Of a DNA stretch of 64,000 nt, positions 49,241 through 63,600 are shown piece after piece. Both the position numbers and the translations under genes were made by a program. Where the stretch lies: NCBI GenBank assembly GCA_032718475.1, contig JAUCBJ010002874.1, forward strand, positions 42,558 to 106,557, written 5' to 3'. The DNA comes from Nemertoderma westbladi. Taxonomy: Eukaryota > Xenacoelomorpha > Nemertodermatida > Nemertodermatidae. Below the pieces are notes generated by a model, which was given only the letters and a program-made list of their open reading frames with translations, did not search any database and had not been told where the DNA came from. Each line of letters begins with the position of its first letter. Position 1 is the stretch's first letter.

Positions 49241-52200
49241 CATAGTAAATGTATGGAGGAGGGAATGAAGAACGTAGAGGCATTCATAGTAAATGTATGG
49301 AGTAGAGAAAGAACGTAGAGGCATTCATAGTAAATGTATGGAGTAGGGAAAGAAGAACGTAGAGGCATTCATAGTAAATGTATGGAGGAGGGAATGAAGA
49401 ACGTAGAGGCATTCATAGTAAATGTATGGAGTAGAGAAAGAACGTAGAGGCATTCATAGTAAATGTATGGAGTAGGGAAAGAACGTAGAGGCATTCATAG
49501 TAAATGTATGGAGGAGGGAAAGATCGTAGAGGCATTCATAGTAAATGTATGGAGTAGGGAAAGAACGTAGAGGCATTCATAGTAAATGTATGGAGTAGGG
49601 AAAGAAGAACGTAGAGGCATTCATAGTAAATGTATGGAGGAGGGAATGAAGAACGTAGAGGCATTCATAGTAAATGTATGGAGGAGGGAATGAAGAACGT
49701 AGAGGCATTCATAGTAAATGTATGGAGTAGGAAGAGAACGTAGAGGCATTCATAGTAAATGTATGGAGTAGGGAAAGAACGTAGAGGCATTCATAGTAAA
49801 TGTATGGAGGAGGGAATGAAGAACGTAGAGGCATTCATAGTAAATGTATGGAGTAGGGAAAGATCGTAGAGGCATTCATAGTAAATGTATGGAGGAGGGA
49901 AAGAACGTAGAGGCATTCATAGTAAATGTATGGAGTAGGGAAAGAACGTAGAGGCATTCATAGTAAATGTATGGAGGAGGGAAAGATCGTAGAGGCATTC
50001 ATAGTAAATGTATGGAGTAGGGAAAGATCGTAGAGGCATTCATAGTAAATGTATGGAGGAGGGAATGAAGAACGTAGAGGCATTCATAGTAAATGTATGG
50101 AGTAGGGAAAGAAGAACGTAGAGGCATTCATAGTAAATGTATGGAGTAGGGAAAGAACGTAGAGGCATTCATAGTAAATGTATGGAGTAGGGAAAGAACG
50201 TAGAGGCATTCATAGTAAATGTATGGAGGAGGGAAAGATCGTAGAGGCATTCATAGTAAATGTATGGAGGAGGGAATGAAGAACGTAGAGGCATTCATAG
50301 TAAATGTATGGAGTAGGGAAAGAAGAACGTAGAGGCATTCATAGTAAATGTATGGAGTAGGGAAAGAACGTAGAGGCATTCATAGTAAATGTATGGAGTA
50401 GGGAAAGAACGTAGAGGCATTCATAGTAAATGTATGGAGTAGGGAAAGAACGTAGAGGCATTCATAGTAAATGTATGGAGTAGGGAAAGAACGTAGAGGC
50501 ATTCATAGTAAATGAGGAGGGAAAGAACGTAGAGGCATTCATAGTAAATGTATGGAGGAGGGAAAGAACGTAGAGGCATTCATAGTAAATGTATGGAGTA
50601 GGGAAAGATCGTAGAGGCATTCATAGTAAATGTATGGAGTAGGGAAAGAACGTAGAGGCATTCATAGTAAATGTATGGAGTAGGGAAAGAACGTAGAGGC
50701 ATTCATAGTAAATGTATGGAGGAGGGAAGGAACATAGAGGCATTCATAGTAAATGTATGGAGTAGGGAAAGAACGTAGAGGCATTCATAGTAAATGAGGA
50801 GGGAGAGAACGTAGAGGCATTCATAGTAAATGTATGGAGTAGGGAAAGATCGTAGAGGCATTCATAGTAAATGTATGGAGTAGGGAAAGAACGTAGAGGC
50901 ATTCATAGTAAATGTATGGAGGAGGGAAAGATCGTAGAGGCATTCATAGTAAATGTATGGAGGAGGGAAAGAACGTAGAGGCATTCATAGTAAATGTATG
51001 GAGTAGGGAAAGAACGTAGAGGCATTCATAGTAAATGTATGGAGTAGGGAAAGAACGTAGAGGCATTCATAGTAAATGTATGGAGGAGGGAAAGATCGTA
51101 GAGGCATTCATAGTAAATGTATGGAGGAGGGAAAGAACGTAGAGGCATTCATAGTAAATGTATGGAGTAGGGAAAGAACGTAGAGGCATTCATAGTAAAT
51201 GTATGGAGGAGGGAAAGATCGTAGAGGCATTCATAGTAAATGTATGGAGGAGGGAAAGATCGTAGATGCATTCATAGTAAATGTATGGAGGAGGGAATGA
51301 AGAACGTAGAGGCATTCATAGTAAATGTATGGAGGAGGGAAAGATCGTAGAGGCATTCATAGTAAATGTATGGAGGAGGGAATGAAGAACGTAGAGGCAT
51401 TCATAGTAAATGTATGGAGTAGGGAAAGATCGTAGAGGCATTCATAGTAAATGTATGGAGGAGGGAAAGAACGTAGAGGCATTCATAGTAAATGTATGGA
51501 GGAGGGAATGAAGAACGTAGAGGCATTCATAGTAAATGTATGGAGGAGGGAAAGATCGTAGAGGCATTCATAGTAAATGTATGGAGGAGGGAATGAAGAA
51601 CGTAGAGGCATTCATAGTAAATGTATGGAGTAGGGAAAGAACGTAGAGGCATTCATAGTAAATGTATGGAGGAGGGAAAGATCGTAGAGGCATTCATAGT
51701 AAATGTATGGAGGAGGGAATGAAGAACGTAGAGGCATTCATAGTAAATGTATGGAGTAGGGAAAGATCGTAGAGGCATTCATAGTAAATGTATGGAGGAG
51801 GGAAAGAACGTAGAGGCATTCATAGTAAATGTATGGAGTAGGGAAAGATCGTAGAGGCATTCATAGTAAATGTATGGAGGAGGGAATGAAGAACGTAGAG
51901 GCATTCATAGTAAATGTATGGAGTAGGGAAAGATCGTAGAGGCATTCATAGTAAATGTATGGAGGAGGGAAAGAACGTAGAGGCATTCATAGTAAATGTA
52001 TGGAGTAGGGAAAGATCGTAGAGGCATTCATAGTAAATGTATGGAGGAGGGAATGAAGATCGTAGAGGCATTCATAGTAAATGTATGGAGGAGGGAATGA
52101 AGAACGTAGAGGCATTCATAGTAAATGTATGGAGTAGGGAAAGATCGTAGAGGCATTCATAGTAAATGTATGGAGGAGGGAAAGAACGTAGAGGCATTCA

Positions 52201-55200
52201 TAGTAAATGTATGGAGGAGGGAAAGAACGTAGAGGCATTCATAGTAAATGTATGGAGGAGGGAATGAAGAACGTAGAGGCATTCATAGTAAATGTATGGA
52301 GGAGGGAAAGATCGTAGAGGCATTCATAGTAAATGTATGGAGGAGGGAAAGAACGTAGAGGCATTCATAGTAAATGTATGGAGTAAGGAAAGAACGTAGA
52401 GGAATTCATAGAAAATGTATGGAGTAGGGAAAGAAGAACGTAGAGGCATTCATAGTAAATGTATGAAGGAGGGAAAGAAGAACGTAGAGGCATTCATAGT
52501 AAATGTATGGAGGAGGGAATGAAGAACGTAGAGGCATTCATAGTAAATGTATGGAGTAGGGAAAGAAGAACGTAGAGGCATTCATAGTAAATGTATGAAG
52601 GAAGGAACGTAGAGGCATTCATAGTAAATGTATGGAGGAGGGAAAGAACGTAGAGGCATTCATAGTAAATGTATGGAGGAGGGAATGAAGAACGTAGAGG
52701 CATTCATAGTAAATGTATGGAGGAGGGAAAGATCGTAGAGGCATTCATAGTAAATGTATGGAGGAGGGAAAGAACGTAGAGGCATTCATAGTAAATGTAT
52801 GGAGTAGGGAAAGAACGTAGAGGTATTCATAGTAAATGTATGGAGTAGGGAAAGAACGTAGAGGCATTCATAGTAAATGTATGGAGGAGGGAGAGAACGT
52901 AGAGGCATTCATAGTAAATGAGTAGGGAAAGAACGTAGAGGCATTCATAGTAAATGTATGGAGTAGGGAATGAAGAACGTAGAGGCATTCATAGTAAATG
53001 AGTAGGGAAAGAACGTAGAGGCATTCATAGTAAATGTATGGAGTAGGGAATGAAGATCGTAGAGGCATTCATAGTAAATGTATGGAGGAGGGAATGAAGA
53101 ACGTAGAGGCATTCATAGTAAATGTATGGAGGAGGGAATGAAGAACGTAGAGGCATTCATAGTAAATGTATGGAGTAGGGAAAGAAGAACGTAGAGGCAT
53201 TCATAGTAAATGTATGGAGGAGGGAAAGAAGAACGTAGAGGCATTCATAGTAAATGTATGGAGTAGGGAAAGAAGAACGTAGAGGCATTCATAGTAAATG
53301 TATGAAGGAGGGAATGAAGAACGTAGAGGCATTCATAGTAAATGTATGTAGGAGGGAATGAAGATCGTAGAGGCATTCATAGTAAATGTATGGAGGAGGG
53401 AATGAAGAACGTAGAGGCATTCATAGTAAATGTATGGAGTAGGGAAAGAAGAACGTAGAGGCATTCATAGTAAATGTATGGAGTAGGGAAAGAACGTAGA
53501 GGCATTCATAGTAAATGTATGTAGGAGGGAATGAAGATCGTAGAGGCATTCATAGTAAATGTATGGAGGAGGGAATGAAGAACGTAGAGGCATTCATAGT
53601 AAATGTATGGAGGAGGGAAAGAAGAACGTAGAGGCATTCATAGTAAATGTATGAAGGAGGGAATGAAGATCGTAGAGGCATTCATAGTAAATGTATGGAG
53701 GAGGGAATGAAGAACGTAGAGGCATTCATAGTAAATGTATGGAGTAGGGAAAGAAGAACGTAGAGGCATTCATAGTAAATGTATGGAGGAGGGAAAGAAG
53801 AACGTAGAGGCATTCATAGTAAATGTATGTAGGAGGGAATGAAGATCGTAGAGGCATTCATAGTAAATGTATGGAGTAGGGAAAGATCGTAGAGGCATTC
53901 ATAGTAAATGTATGGAGGAGGGAAAGAAGAACGTAGAGGCATTCATAGTAAATGTATGGAGTAGGGAAAGAAGAACGTAGAGGCATTCATAGTAAATGTA
54001 TGAAGGAGGGAATGAAGAACGTAGAGGCATTCATAGTAAATGTATGTAGGAGGGAAAGAAGAACGTAGAGGCATTCATAGTAAATGTATGGAGTAGGGAA
54101 AGAAGAACGTAGAGGCATTCATAGTAAATGTATGTAGGAGGGAAAGAAGAACGTAGAGGCATTCATAGTAAATGTATGGAGTAGGGAAAGATCGTAGAGG
54201 CATTCATAGTAAATGTATGAAGTAGGGAAAGAACGTAGAGGCATTCATAGTAAATGTATGGAGGAGGGAAAGAAGAACGTAGAGGCATTCATAGTAAATG
54301 TATGTAGGAGGGAATGAAGATCGTAGAGGCATTCATAGTAAATGTATGGAGTAGGGAAAGATCGTAGAGGCATTCATAGTAAATGTATGGAGGAGGGAAA
54401 GAAGAACGTAGAGGCATTCATAGTAAATGTATGTAGGAGGGAATGAAGATCGTAGAGGCATTCATAGTAAATGTATGGAGGAGGGAAAGAAGAACGTAGA
54501 GGCATTCATAGTAAATGTATGGAGGAGGGAAAGAAGAACGTAGAGGCATTCATAGTAAATGTATGGAGTAGGGAAAGAAGAACGTAGAGGCATTCATAGT
54601 AAATGTATGAAGGAGGGAATGAAGAACGTAGAGGCATTCATAGTAAATGTATGTAGGAGGGAAAGAAGAACGTAGAGGCATTCATAGTAAATGTATGGAG
54701 TAGGGAAAGAAGAACGTAGAGGCATTCATAGTAAATGTATGAAGGAGGGAATGAAGAACGTAGAGGCATTCATAGTAAATGTATGTAGGAGGGAATGAAG
54801 ATCGTAGAGGCATTCATAGTAAATGTATGGAGGAGGGAATGAAGAACGTAGAGGCATTCATAGTAAATGTATGGAGGAGGGAAAGAAGAACGTAGAGGCA
54901 TTCATAGTAAATGTATGAAGGAGGGAATGAAGATCGTAGAGGCATTCATAGTAAATGTATGGAGGAGGGAATGAAGAACGTAGAGGCATTCATAGTAAAT
55001 GTATGAAGTAGGGAAAGAACGTAGAGGCATTCATAGTAAATGTATGGAGGAGGGAAAGAAGAACGTAGAGGCATTCATAGTAAATGTATGAAGGAGGGAA
55101 TGAAGAACGTAGAGGCATTCATAGTAAATGTATGTAGGAGGGAATGAAGATCGTAGAGGCATTCATAGTAAATGTATGGAGGAGGGAATGAAGAACGTAG

Positions 55201-55740
55201 AGGCATTCATAGTAAATGTATGGAGGAGGGAAAGAAGAACGTAGAGGCATTCATAGTAAATGTATGAAGGAGGGAATGAAGATCGTAGAGGCATTCATAG
55301 TAAATGTATGGAGGAGGGAATGAAGAACGTAGAGGCATTCATAGTAAATGTATGAAGTAGGGAAAGAACGTAGAGGCATTCATAGTAAATGTATGGAGGA
55401 GGGAATGAAGAACGTAGAGGCATTCATAGTAAATGTATGAAGTAGGGAAAGAACGTAGAGGCATTCATAGTAAATGTATGGAGGAGGGAAAGAAGAACGT
55501 AGAGGCATTCATAGTAAATGTATGTAGGAGGGAATGAAGATCGTAGAGGCATTCATAGTAAATGTATGGAGTAGGGAAAGATCGTAGAGGCATTCATAGT
55601 AAATGTATGGAGTAGGGAAAGAAGAACGTAGAGGCATTCATAGTAAATGTATGTAGGAGGGAATGAAGATCGTAGAGGCATTCATAGTAAATGTATGGAG
55701 TAGGGAAAGATCGTAGAGGCATTCATAGTAAATGTATGGA
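49240..55740 (+). repeat. Domain 15: 44-mer-rich block
   Basis: The prevailing linkers are TATGGAGGAGGGAATGAAG, TATGGAGTAGGGAAAGAAG, TATGGAGGAGGGAAAGAAG and, from about 53.3 kb, TATGTAGGAGGGAATGAAG followed by ATCG. 36-mers are nearly absent (about 50.51, 50.80, 52.92 and 52.99 kb). Core point changes are unusually frequent: 50734 (AACATAG), 51267 (TAGATGC), 52402 (GAATTC), 52412 (CATAGAAAATG) and 52824 (AGGTATTC). On the plus strand each GAATGAAG 44-mer contains a 15-codon mini-frame starting at that ATG. No gene is seen. Confidence 0.88.
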
Positions 55741-57600
55741 GTAGGGAAAGAACGTAGAGGCATTCATAGTAAATGTATGGAGGAGGGAAAGAAGAACGTA
55801 GAGGCATTCATAGTAAATGTATGGAGTAGGGAAAGAACGTAGAGGCATTCATAGTAAATGTATGGAGGAAAGAACGTAGAGGCATTCATAGTAAATGTAT
55901 GGAGTAGGGAAAGAACGTAGAGGCATTCATAGTAAATGTATGGAGTAGGGAGAGAACGTAGAGGCATTCATAGTAAATGTATGGAGGAGGGAATGAACGT
56001 AGAGGCATTCATAGTAAATGTATGGAGTAGGGAAAGAACGTAGAGGCATTCATAGTAAATGTATGGAGTAGGGAAAGAACGTAGAGGCATTCATAGTAAA
56101 TGTATGGAGGAGGGAAAGATCGTAGAGGCATTCATAGTAAATGTATGGAGGAGGGACGGAGCGTAGAGGCATTCATAGTAAATGTATGGAGGAGGGAAAG
56201 ATCGTAGAGGCATTCATAGTAAATGTATGGAGTAGGGAAAGAACGTAGAGGCATTCATAGTAAATGTATGGAGTAGGGAAAGAACGTAGAGGCATTCATA
56301 GTAAATGTATGGAGTAGGGAAAGAACGTAGAGGCATTCATAGTAAATGTATGGAGGAGGGAAAGATCGTAGAGGCATTCATAGTAAATGTATGGAGGAGG
56401 GAAAGAAGATCGTAGAGGCATTCATAGTAAATGTATGGAGTAGGGAAAGAACGTAGAGGCATTCATAGTAAATGTATGGAGTAGGGAAAGAACGTAGAGG
56501 CATTCATAGTAAATGTATGGAGGAGGGAAAGAAGAACGTAGAGGCATTCATAGTAAATGTATGGAGTAGGGAAAGAACGTAGAGGCATTCATAGTAAATG
56601 TATGGAGGAAAGAACGTAGAGGCATTCATAGTAAATGTATGGAGTAGGGAAAGAACGTAGAGGCATTCATAGTAAATGTATGGAGGAGGGACGGAGCGTA
56701 GAGGCATTCATAGTAAATGTATGGAGTAGGGAAAGAACGTAGAGGCATTCATAGTAAATGTATGGAGTAGGGAGAGAACGTAGAGGCATTCATAGTAAAT
56801 GTATGGAGTAGGGAAAGAACGTAGAGGCATTCATAGTAAATGTATGGAGTAGGGAAAGAACGTAGAGGCATTCATAGTAAATGTATGGAGGAGGGAAAGA
56901 ACGTAGAGGCATTCATAGTAAATGTATGGAGTAGGGAAAGAACGTAGAGGCATTCATAGTAAATGTATGGAGTAGGGAAAGAACGTAGAGGCATTCATAG
57001 TAAATGAGTAGGGAAAGAACGTAGAGGCATTCATAGTAAATGTATGGAGTAGGGAAAGAACGTAGAGGCATTCATAGTAAATGTATGGAGGAGGGAAAGA
57101 ACGTAGAGGCATTCATAGTAAATGTATGGAGTAGGGAAAGAACGTAGAGGCATTCATAGTAAATGTATGGAGGAAAGAACGTAGAGGCATTCATAGTAAA
57201 TGTATGGAGTAGGGAAAGATCGTAGAAGCATTCATAGTAAATGTATGGAGTAGGGAAAGAACGTAGAGGCATTCATAGTAAATGTATGGAGTAGGGAAAG
57301 AACGTAGAGGCATTCATAGTAAATGAGTAGGGAAAGAACGTAGAGGCATTCATAGTAAATGTATGGAGTAGGGAAAGAACGTAGAGGCATTCATAGTAAA
57401 TGTATGGAGTAGGGAAAGAACGTAGAGGCATTCATAGTAAATGTATGGAGTAGGGAAAGAACGTAGAGGCATTCATAGTAAATGTATGGAGGAGGGAAAG
57501 AACGTAGAGGCATTCATAGTAAATGTATGGAGTAGGGAAAGAACGTAGAGGCATTCATAGTAAATGTATGGAGTAGGGAGAGAACGTAGAGGCATTCATA
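55740..57600 (+). repeat. Domain 16: transition block with 740-bp duplication
   Basis: A 37-mer with linker TATGGAGGAAAG occurs at 55861, 56601 and 57166. The first two share flanks at an offset of 740 bp (55764 corresponds to 56504), including an upstream GGAGGGAAAGAAG 44-mer. Copy 2 has acquired a C monomer near 56.69 kb where copy 1 has G. C monomers first reappear here (about 56150). A core change at 57227 reads TAGAAGC. The last two 36-mers of the window are at about 57007 and 57326. Confidence 0.85.
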
Positions 57601-60600
57601 GTAAATGTATGGAGGAGGGACGGAGCGTAGAGGCATTCATAGTAAATGTATGGAGTAGGGAAAGAACGTAGAGGCATTCATAGTAAATGTATGGAGTAGG
57701 GAAAGAACGTAGAGGCATTCATAGTAAATGTATGGAGTAGGGAGAGAACGTAGAGGCATTCATAGTAAATGTATGGAGTAGGGAAAGAACGTAGAGGCAT
57801 TCATAGTAAATGTATGGAGTAGGGAAAGAACGTAGAGGCATTCATAGTAAATGTATGGAGGAGGGACGGAGCGTAGAGGCATTCATAGTAAATGTATGGA
57901 GGAGGGACGGAGCGTAGAGGCATTCATAGTAAATGTATGGAGGAGGGACGGAGCGTAGAGGCATTCATAGTAAATGTATGGAGTAGGGAAAGAACGTAGA
58001 GGCATTCATAGTAAATGTATGGAGTAGGGAGAGAACGTAGAGGAATTCATAGTAAATGTATGGAGTAGGGAGAGAACGTAGAGGAATTCATAGTAAATGT
58101 ATGGAGGAGGGACGGAGCGTAGAGGCATTCATAGTAAATGTATGGAGGAGGGACGGAGCGTAGAGGCATTCATAGTAAATGTATGGAGTAGGGAAAGAAC
58201 GTAGAGGCATTCATAGTAAATGTATGGAGTAGGGAGAGAACGTAGAGGAATTCATAGTAAATGTATGGAGGAGGGACGGAGCGTAGAGGCATTCATAGTA
58301 AATGTATGGAGTAGGGAAAGAACGTAGAGGCATTCATAGTAAATGTATGGAGTAGGGAGAGAACGTAGAGGAATTCATAGTAAATGTATGGAGGAGGGAC
58401 GGAGCGTAGAGGCATTCATAGTAAATGTATGGAGTAGGGAAAGAACGTAGAGGCATTCATAGTAAATGTATGGAGGAGGGACGGAGCGTAGAGGCATTCA
58501 TAGTAAATGTATGGAGTAGGGAAAGAACGTAGAGGCATTCATAGTAAATGTATGGAGGAGGGACGGAGCGTAGAGGCATTCATAGTAAATGTATGGAGGA
58601 GGGACGGAGCGTAGAGGCATTCATAGTAAATGTATGGAGTAGGGAAAGAACGTAGAGGCATTCATAGTAAATGTATGGAGGAGGGACGGAGCGTAGAGGC
58701 ATTCATAGTAAATGTATGGAGGAGGGACGGAGCGTAGAGGCATTCATAGTAAATGTATGGAGTAGGGAAAGAACGTAGAGGCATTCATAGTAAATGTATG
58801 GAGGAGGGACGGAGCGTAGAGGCATTCATAGTAAATGTATGGAGGAGGGACGGAGCGTAGAGGCATTCATAGTAAATGTATGGAGTAGGGAAAGAACGTA
58901 GAGGCATTCATAGTAAATGTATGGAGTAGGGAGAGAACGTAGAGGAATTCATAGTAAATGTATGGAGGAGGGACGGAGCGTAGAGGCATTCATAGTAAAT
59001 GTATGGAGTAGGGAAAGAACGTAGAGGCATTCATAGTAAATGTATGGAGTAGGGAGAGAACGTAGAGGAATTCATAGTAAATGTATGGAGGAGGGACGGA
59101 GCGTAGAGGCATTCATAGTAAATGTATGGAGGAGGGACGGAGCGTAGAGGCATTCATAGTAAATGTATGGAGTAGGGAAAGAACGTAGAGGCATTCATAG
59201 TAAATGTATGGAGGAGGGACGGAGCGTAGAGGCATTCATAGTAAATGTATGGAGTAGGGAAAGAACGTAGAGGAATTCATAGTAAATGTATGGAGTAGGG
59301 AGAGAACGTAGAGGAATTCATAGTAAATGTATGGAGGAGGGACGGAGCGTAGAGGCATTCATAGTAAATGTATGGAGTAGGGAAAGAACGTAGAGGCATT
59401 CATAGTAAATGTATGGAGTAGGGAGAGAACGTAGAGGCATTCATAGTAAATGTATGGAGTAGGGAAAGAACGTAGAGGCATTCATAGTAAATGTATGGAG
59501 TAGGGAAAGAACGTAGAGGCATTCATAGTAAATGTATGGAGTAGGGAGAGAACGTAGAGGCATTCATAGTAAATGTATGGAGGAGGGACGGAGCGTAGAG
59601 GCATTCATAGTAAATGTATGGAGTAGGGAAAGAACGTAGAGGCATTCATAGTAAATGTATGGAGTAGGGAGAGAACGTAGAGGAATTCATAGTAAATGTA
59701 TGGAGGAGGGACGGAGCGTAGAGGCATTCATAGTAAATGTATGGAGGAGGGACGGAGCGTAGAGGCATTCATAGTAAATGTATGGAGTAGGGAAAGAACG
59801 TAGAGGCATTCATAGTAAATGTATGGAGGAGGGACGGAGCGTAGAGGCATTCATAGTAAATGTATGGAGGAGGGACGGAACGTAGAGGCATTCATAGTAA
59901 ATGTATGGAGGAGGGACGGAGCGTAGAGGCATTCATAGTAAATGTATGGAGTAGGGAAAGAACGTAGAGGCATTCATAGTAAATGTATGGAGGAGGGACG
60001 GAGCGTAGAGGCATTCATAGTAAATGTATGGAGTAGGGAAAGAACGTAGAGGCATTCATAGTAAATGTATGGAGTAGGGAGAGAACGTAGAGGCATTCAT
60101 AGTAAATGTATGGAGGAGGGACGGAGCGTAGAGGCATTCATAGTAAATGTATGGAGGAGGGACGGAGCGTAGAGGCATTCATAGTAAATGTATGGAGTAG
60201 GGAAAGAACGTAGAGGCATTCATAGTAAATGTATGGAGGAGGGACGGAGCGTAGAGGCATTCATAGTAAATGTATGGAGGAGGGACGGAGCGTAGAGGCA
60301 TTCATAGTAAATGTATGGAGTAGGGAAAGAACGTAGAGGCATTCATAGTAAATGTATGGAGGAGGGACGGAGCGTAGAGGCATTCATAGTAAATGTATGG
60401 AGTAGGGACGAGAACGTAGAGGCATTCATAGTAAATGTATGGAGGAGGGACGGAGCGTAGAGGCATTCATAGTAAATGTATGGAGGAGGGACGGAGCGTA
60501 GAGGCATTCATAGTAAATGTATGGAGTAGGGAAAGAACGTAGAGGCATTCATAGTAAATGTATGGAGGAGGGACGGAGCGTAGAGGCATTCATAGTAAAT

Positions 60601-63600
60601 GTATGGAGGAGGGACGGAGCGTAGAGGCATTCATAGTAAATGTATGGAGGAGGGACGGAGCGTAGAGGCATTCATAGTAAATGTATGGAGTAGGGAAAGA
60701 ACGTAGAGGCATTCATAGTAAATGTATGGAGGAGGGACGGAGCGTAGAGGCATTCATAGTAAATGTATGGAGTAGGGAAAGAACGTAGAGGCATTCATAG
60801 TAAATGTATGGAGTAGGGAGAGAACGTAGAGGCATTCATAGTAAATGTATGGAGGAGGGACGGAGCGTAGAGGCATTCATAGTAAATGTATGGAGGAGGG
60901 ACGGAGCGTAGAGGCATTCATAGTAAATGTATGGAGTAGGGAGAGAACGTAGAGGCATTCATAGTAAATGTATGGAGGAGGGACGGAGCGTAGAGGCATT
61001 CATAGTAAATGTATGGAGTAGGGAGAGAACGTAGAGGAATTCATAGTAAATGTATGGAGGAGGGACGGAGCGTAGAGGCATTCATAGTAAATGTATGGAG
61101 GAGGGACGGAGCGTAGAGGCATTCATAGTAAATGTATGGAGTAGGGAAAGAACGTAGAGGCATTCATAGTAAATGTATGGAGGAGGGACGGAGCGTAGAG
61201 GCATTCATAGTAAATGTATGGAGTAGGGACGAGAACGTAGAGGCATTCATAGTAAATGTATGGAGGAGGGACGGAGCGTAGAGGCATTCATAGTAAATGT
61301 ATGGAGGAGGGACGGAGCGTAGAGGCATTCATAGTAAATGTATGGAGTAGGGAAAGAACGTAGAGGCATTCATAGTAAATGTATGGAGGAGGGACGGAGC
61401 GTAGAGGCATTCATAGTAAATGTATGGAGTAGGGAAAGAACGTAGAGGAATTCATAGTAAATGTATGGAGTAGGGAGAGAACGTAGAGGAATTCATAGTA
61501 AATGTATGGAGGAGGGACGGAGCGTAGAGGCATTCATAGTAAATGTATGGAGGAGGGACGGAGCGTAGAGGCATTCATAGTAAATGTATGGAGTAGGGAA
61601 AGAACGTAGAGGCATTCATAGTAAATGTATGGAGTAGGGAGAGAACGTAGAGGAATTCATAGTAAATGTATGGAGGAGGGACGGAGCGTAGAGGCATTCA
61701 TAGTAAATGTATGGAGGAGGGACGGAGCGTAGAGGCATTCATAGTAAATGTATGGAGTAGGGAAAGAACGTAGAGGCATTCATAGTAAATGTATGGAGGA
61801 GGGACGGAGCGTAGAGGCATTCATAGTAAATGTATGGAGTAGGGAGAGAACGTAGAGGAATTCATAGTAAATGTATGGAGGAGGGACGGAGCGTAGAGGC
61901 ATTCATAGTAAATGTATGGAGGAGGGACGGAGCGTAGAGGCATTCATAGTAAATGTATGGAGTAGGGAAAGAACGTAGAGGCATTCATAGTAAATGTATG
62001 GAGGAGGGACGGAGCGTAGAGGCATTCATAGTAAATGTATGGAGTAGGGAAAGAACGTAGAGGAATTCATAGTAAATGTATGGAGTAGGGAGAGAACGTA
62101 GAGGAATTCATAGTAAATGTATGGAGGAGGGACGGAGCGTAGAGGCATTCATAGTAAATGTATGGAGGAGGGACGGAGCGTAGAGGCATTCATAGTAAAT
62201 GTATGGAGTAGGGAAAGAACGTAGAGGCATTCATAGTAAATGTATGGAGTAGGGAGAGAACGTAGAGGAATTCATAGTAAATGTATGGAGGAGGGACGGA
62301 GCGTAGAGGCATTCATAGTAAATGTATGGAGGAGGGACGGAGCGTAGAGGCATTCATAGTAAATGTATGGAGTAGGGAAAGAACGTAGAGGCATTCATAG
62401 TAAATGTATGGAGGAGGGACGGAGCGTAGAGGCATTCATAGTAAATGTATGGAGGAGGGACGGAGCGTAGAGGCATTCATAGTAAATGTATGGAGGAGGG
62501 ACGGAGCGTAGAGGCATTCATAGTAAATGTATGGAGGAGGGACGGAGCGTAGAGGCATTCATAGTAAATGTATGGAGGAGGGACGGAGCGTAGAGGCATT
62601 CATAGTAAATGTATGGAGGAGGGACGGAGCGTAGAGGCATTCATAGTAAATGTATGGAGTAGGGAAAGAACGTAGAGGAATTCATAGTAAATGTATGGAG
62701 TAGGGAGAGAACGTAGAGGCATTCATAGTAAATGTATGGAGGAGGGACGGAGCGTAGAGGCATTCATAGTAAATGTATGGAGGAGGGACGGAGCGTAGAG
62801 GCATTCATAGTAAATGTATGGAGTAGGGAAAGAACGTAGAGGCATTCATAGTAAATGTATGGAGGAGGGACGGAGCGTAGAGGCATTCATAGTAAATGTA
62901 TGGAGGAGGGACGGAGCGTAGAGGCATTCATAGTAAATGTATGGAGTAGGGAAAGAACGTAGAGGCATTCATAGTAAATGTATGGAGTAGGGAGAGAACG
63001 TAGAGGCATTCATAGTAAATGTATGGAGGAGGGACGGAGCGTAGAGGCATTCATAGTAAATGTATGGAGGAGGGACGGAGCGTAGAGGCATTCATAGTAA
63101 ATGTATGGAGGAGGGACGGAGCGTAGAGGCATTCATAGTAAATGTATGGAGTAGGGAAAGAACGTAGAGGCATTCATAGTAAATGTATGGAGGAGGGACG
63201 GAGCGTAGAGGCATTCATAGTAAATGTATGGAGTAGGGAAAGAACGTAGAGGCATTCATAGTAAATGTATGGAGGAGGGACGGAGCGTAGAGGCATTCAT
63301 AGTAAATGTATGGAGTAGGGAAAGAACGTAGAGGCATTCATAGTAAATGTATGGAGTAGGGAGAGAACGTAGAGGCATTCATAGTAAATGTATGGAGGAG
63401 GGACGGAGCGTAGAGGCATTCATAGTAAATGTATGGAGTAGGGAGAGAACGTAGAGGCATTCATAGTAAATGTATGGAGGAGGGACGGAGCGTAGAGGCA
63501 TTCATAGTAAATGTATGGAGGAGGGACGGAGCGTAGAGGCATTCATAGTAAATGTATGGAGTAGGGAAAGAACGTAGAGGCATTCATAGTAAATGTATGG

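Noticed and set aside
49240-55740. Bacterial operon of tiny peptides with GGAGG ribosome-binding sites
   Set aside because: GGAGG-to-ATG spacing is about 2 nt, many monomers stop the frame early or lack the ATG, and the linkers vary without respect to frame.
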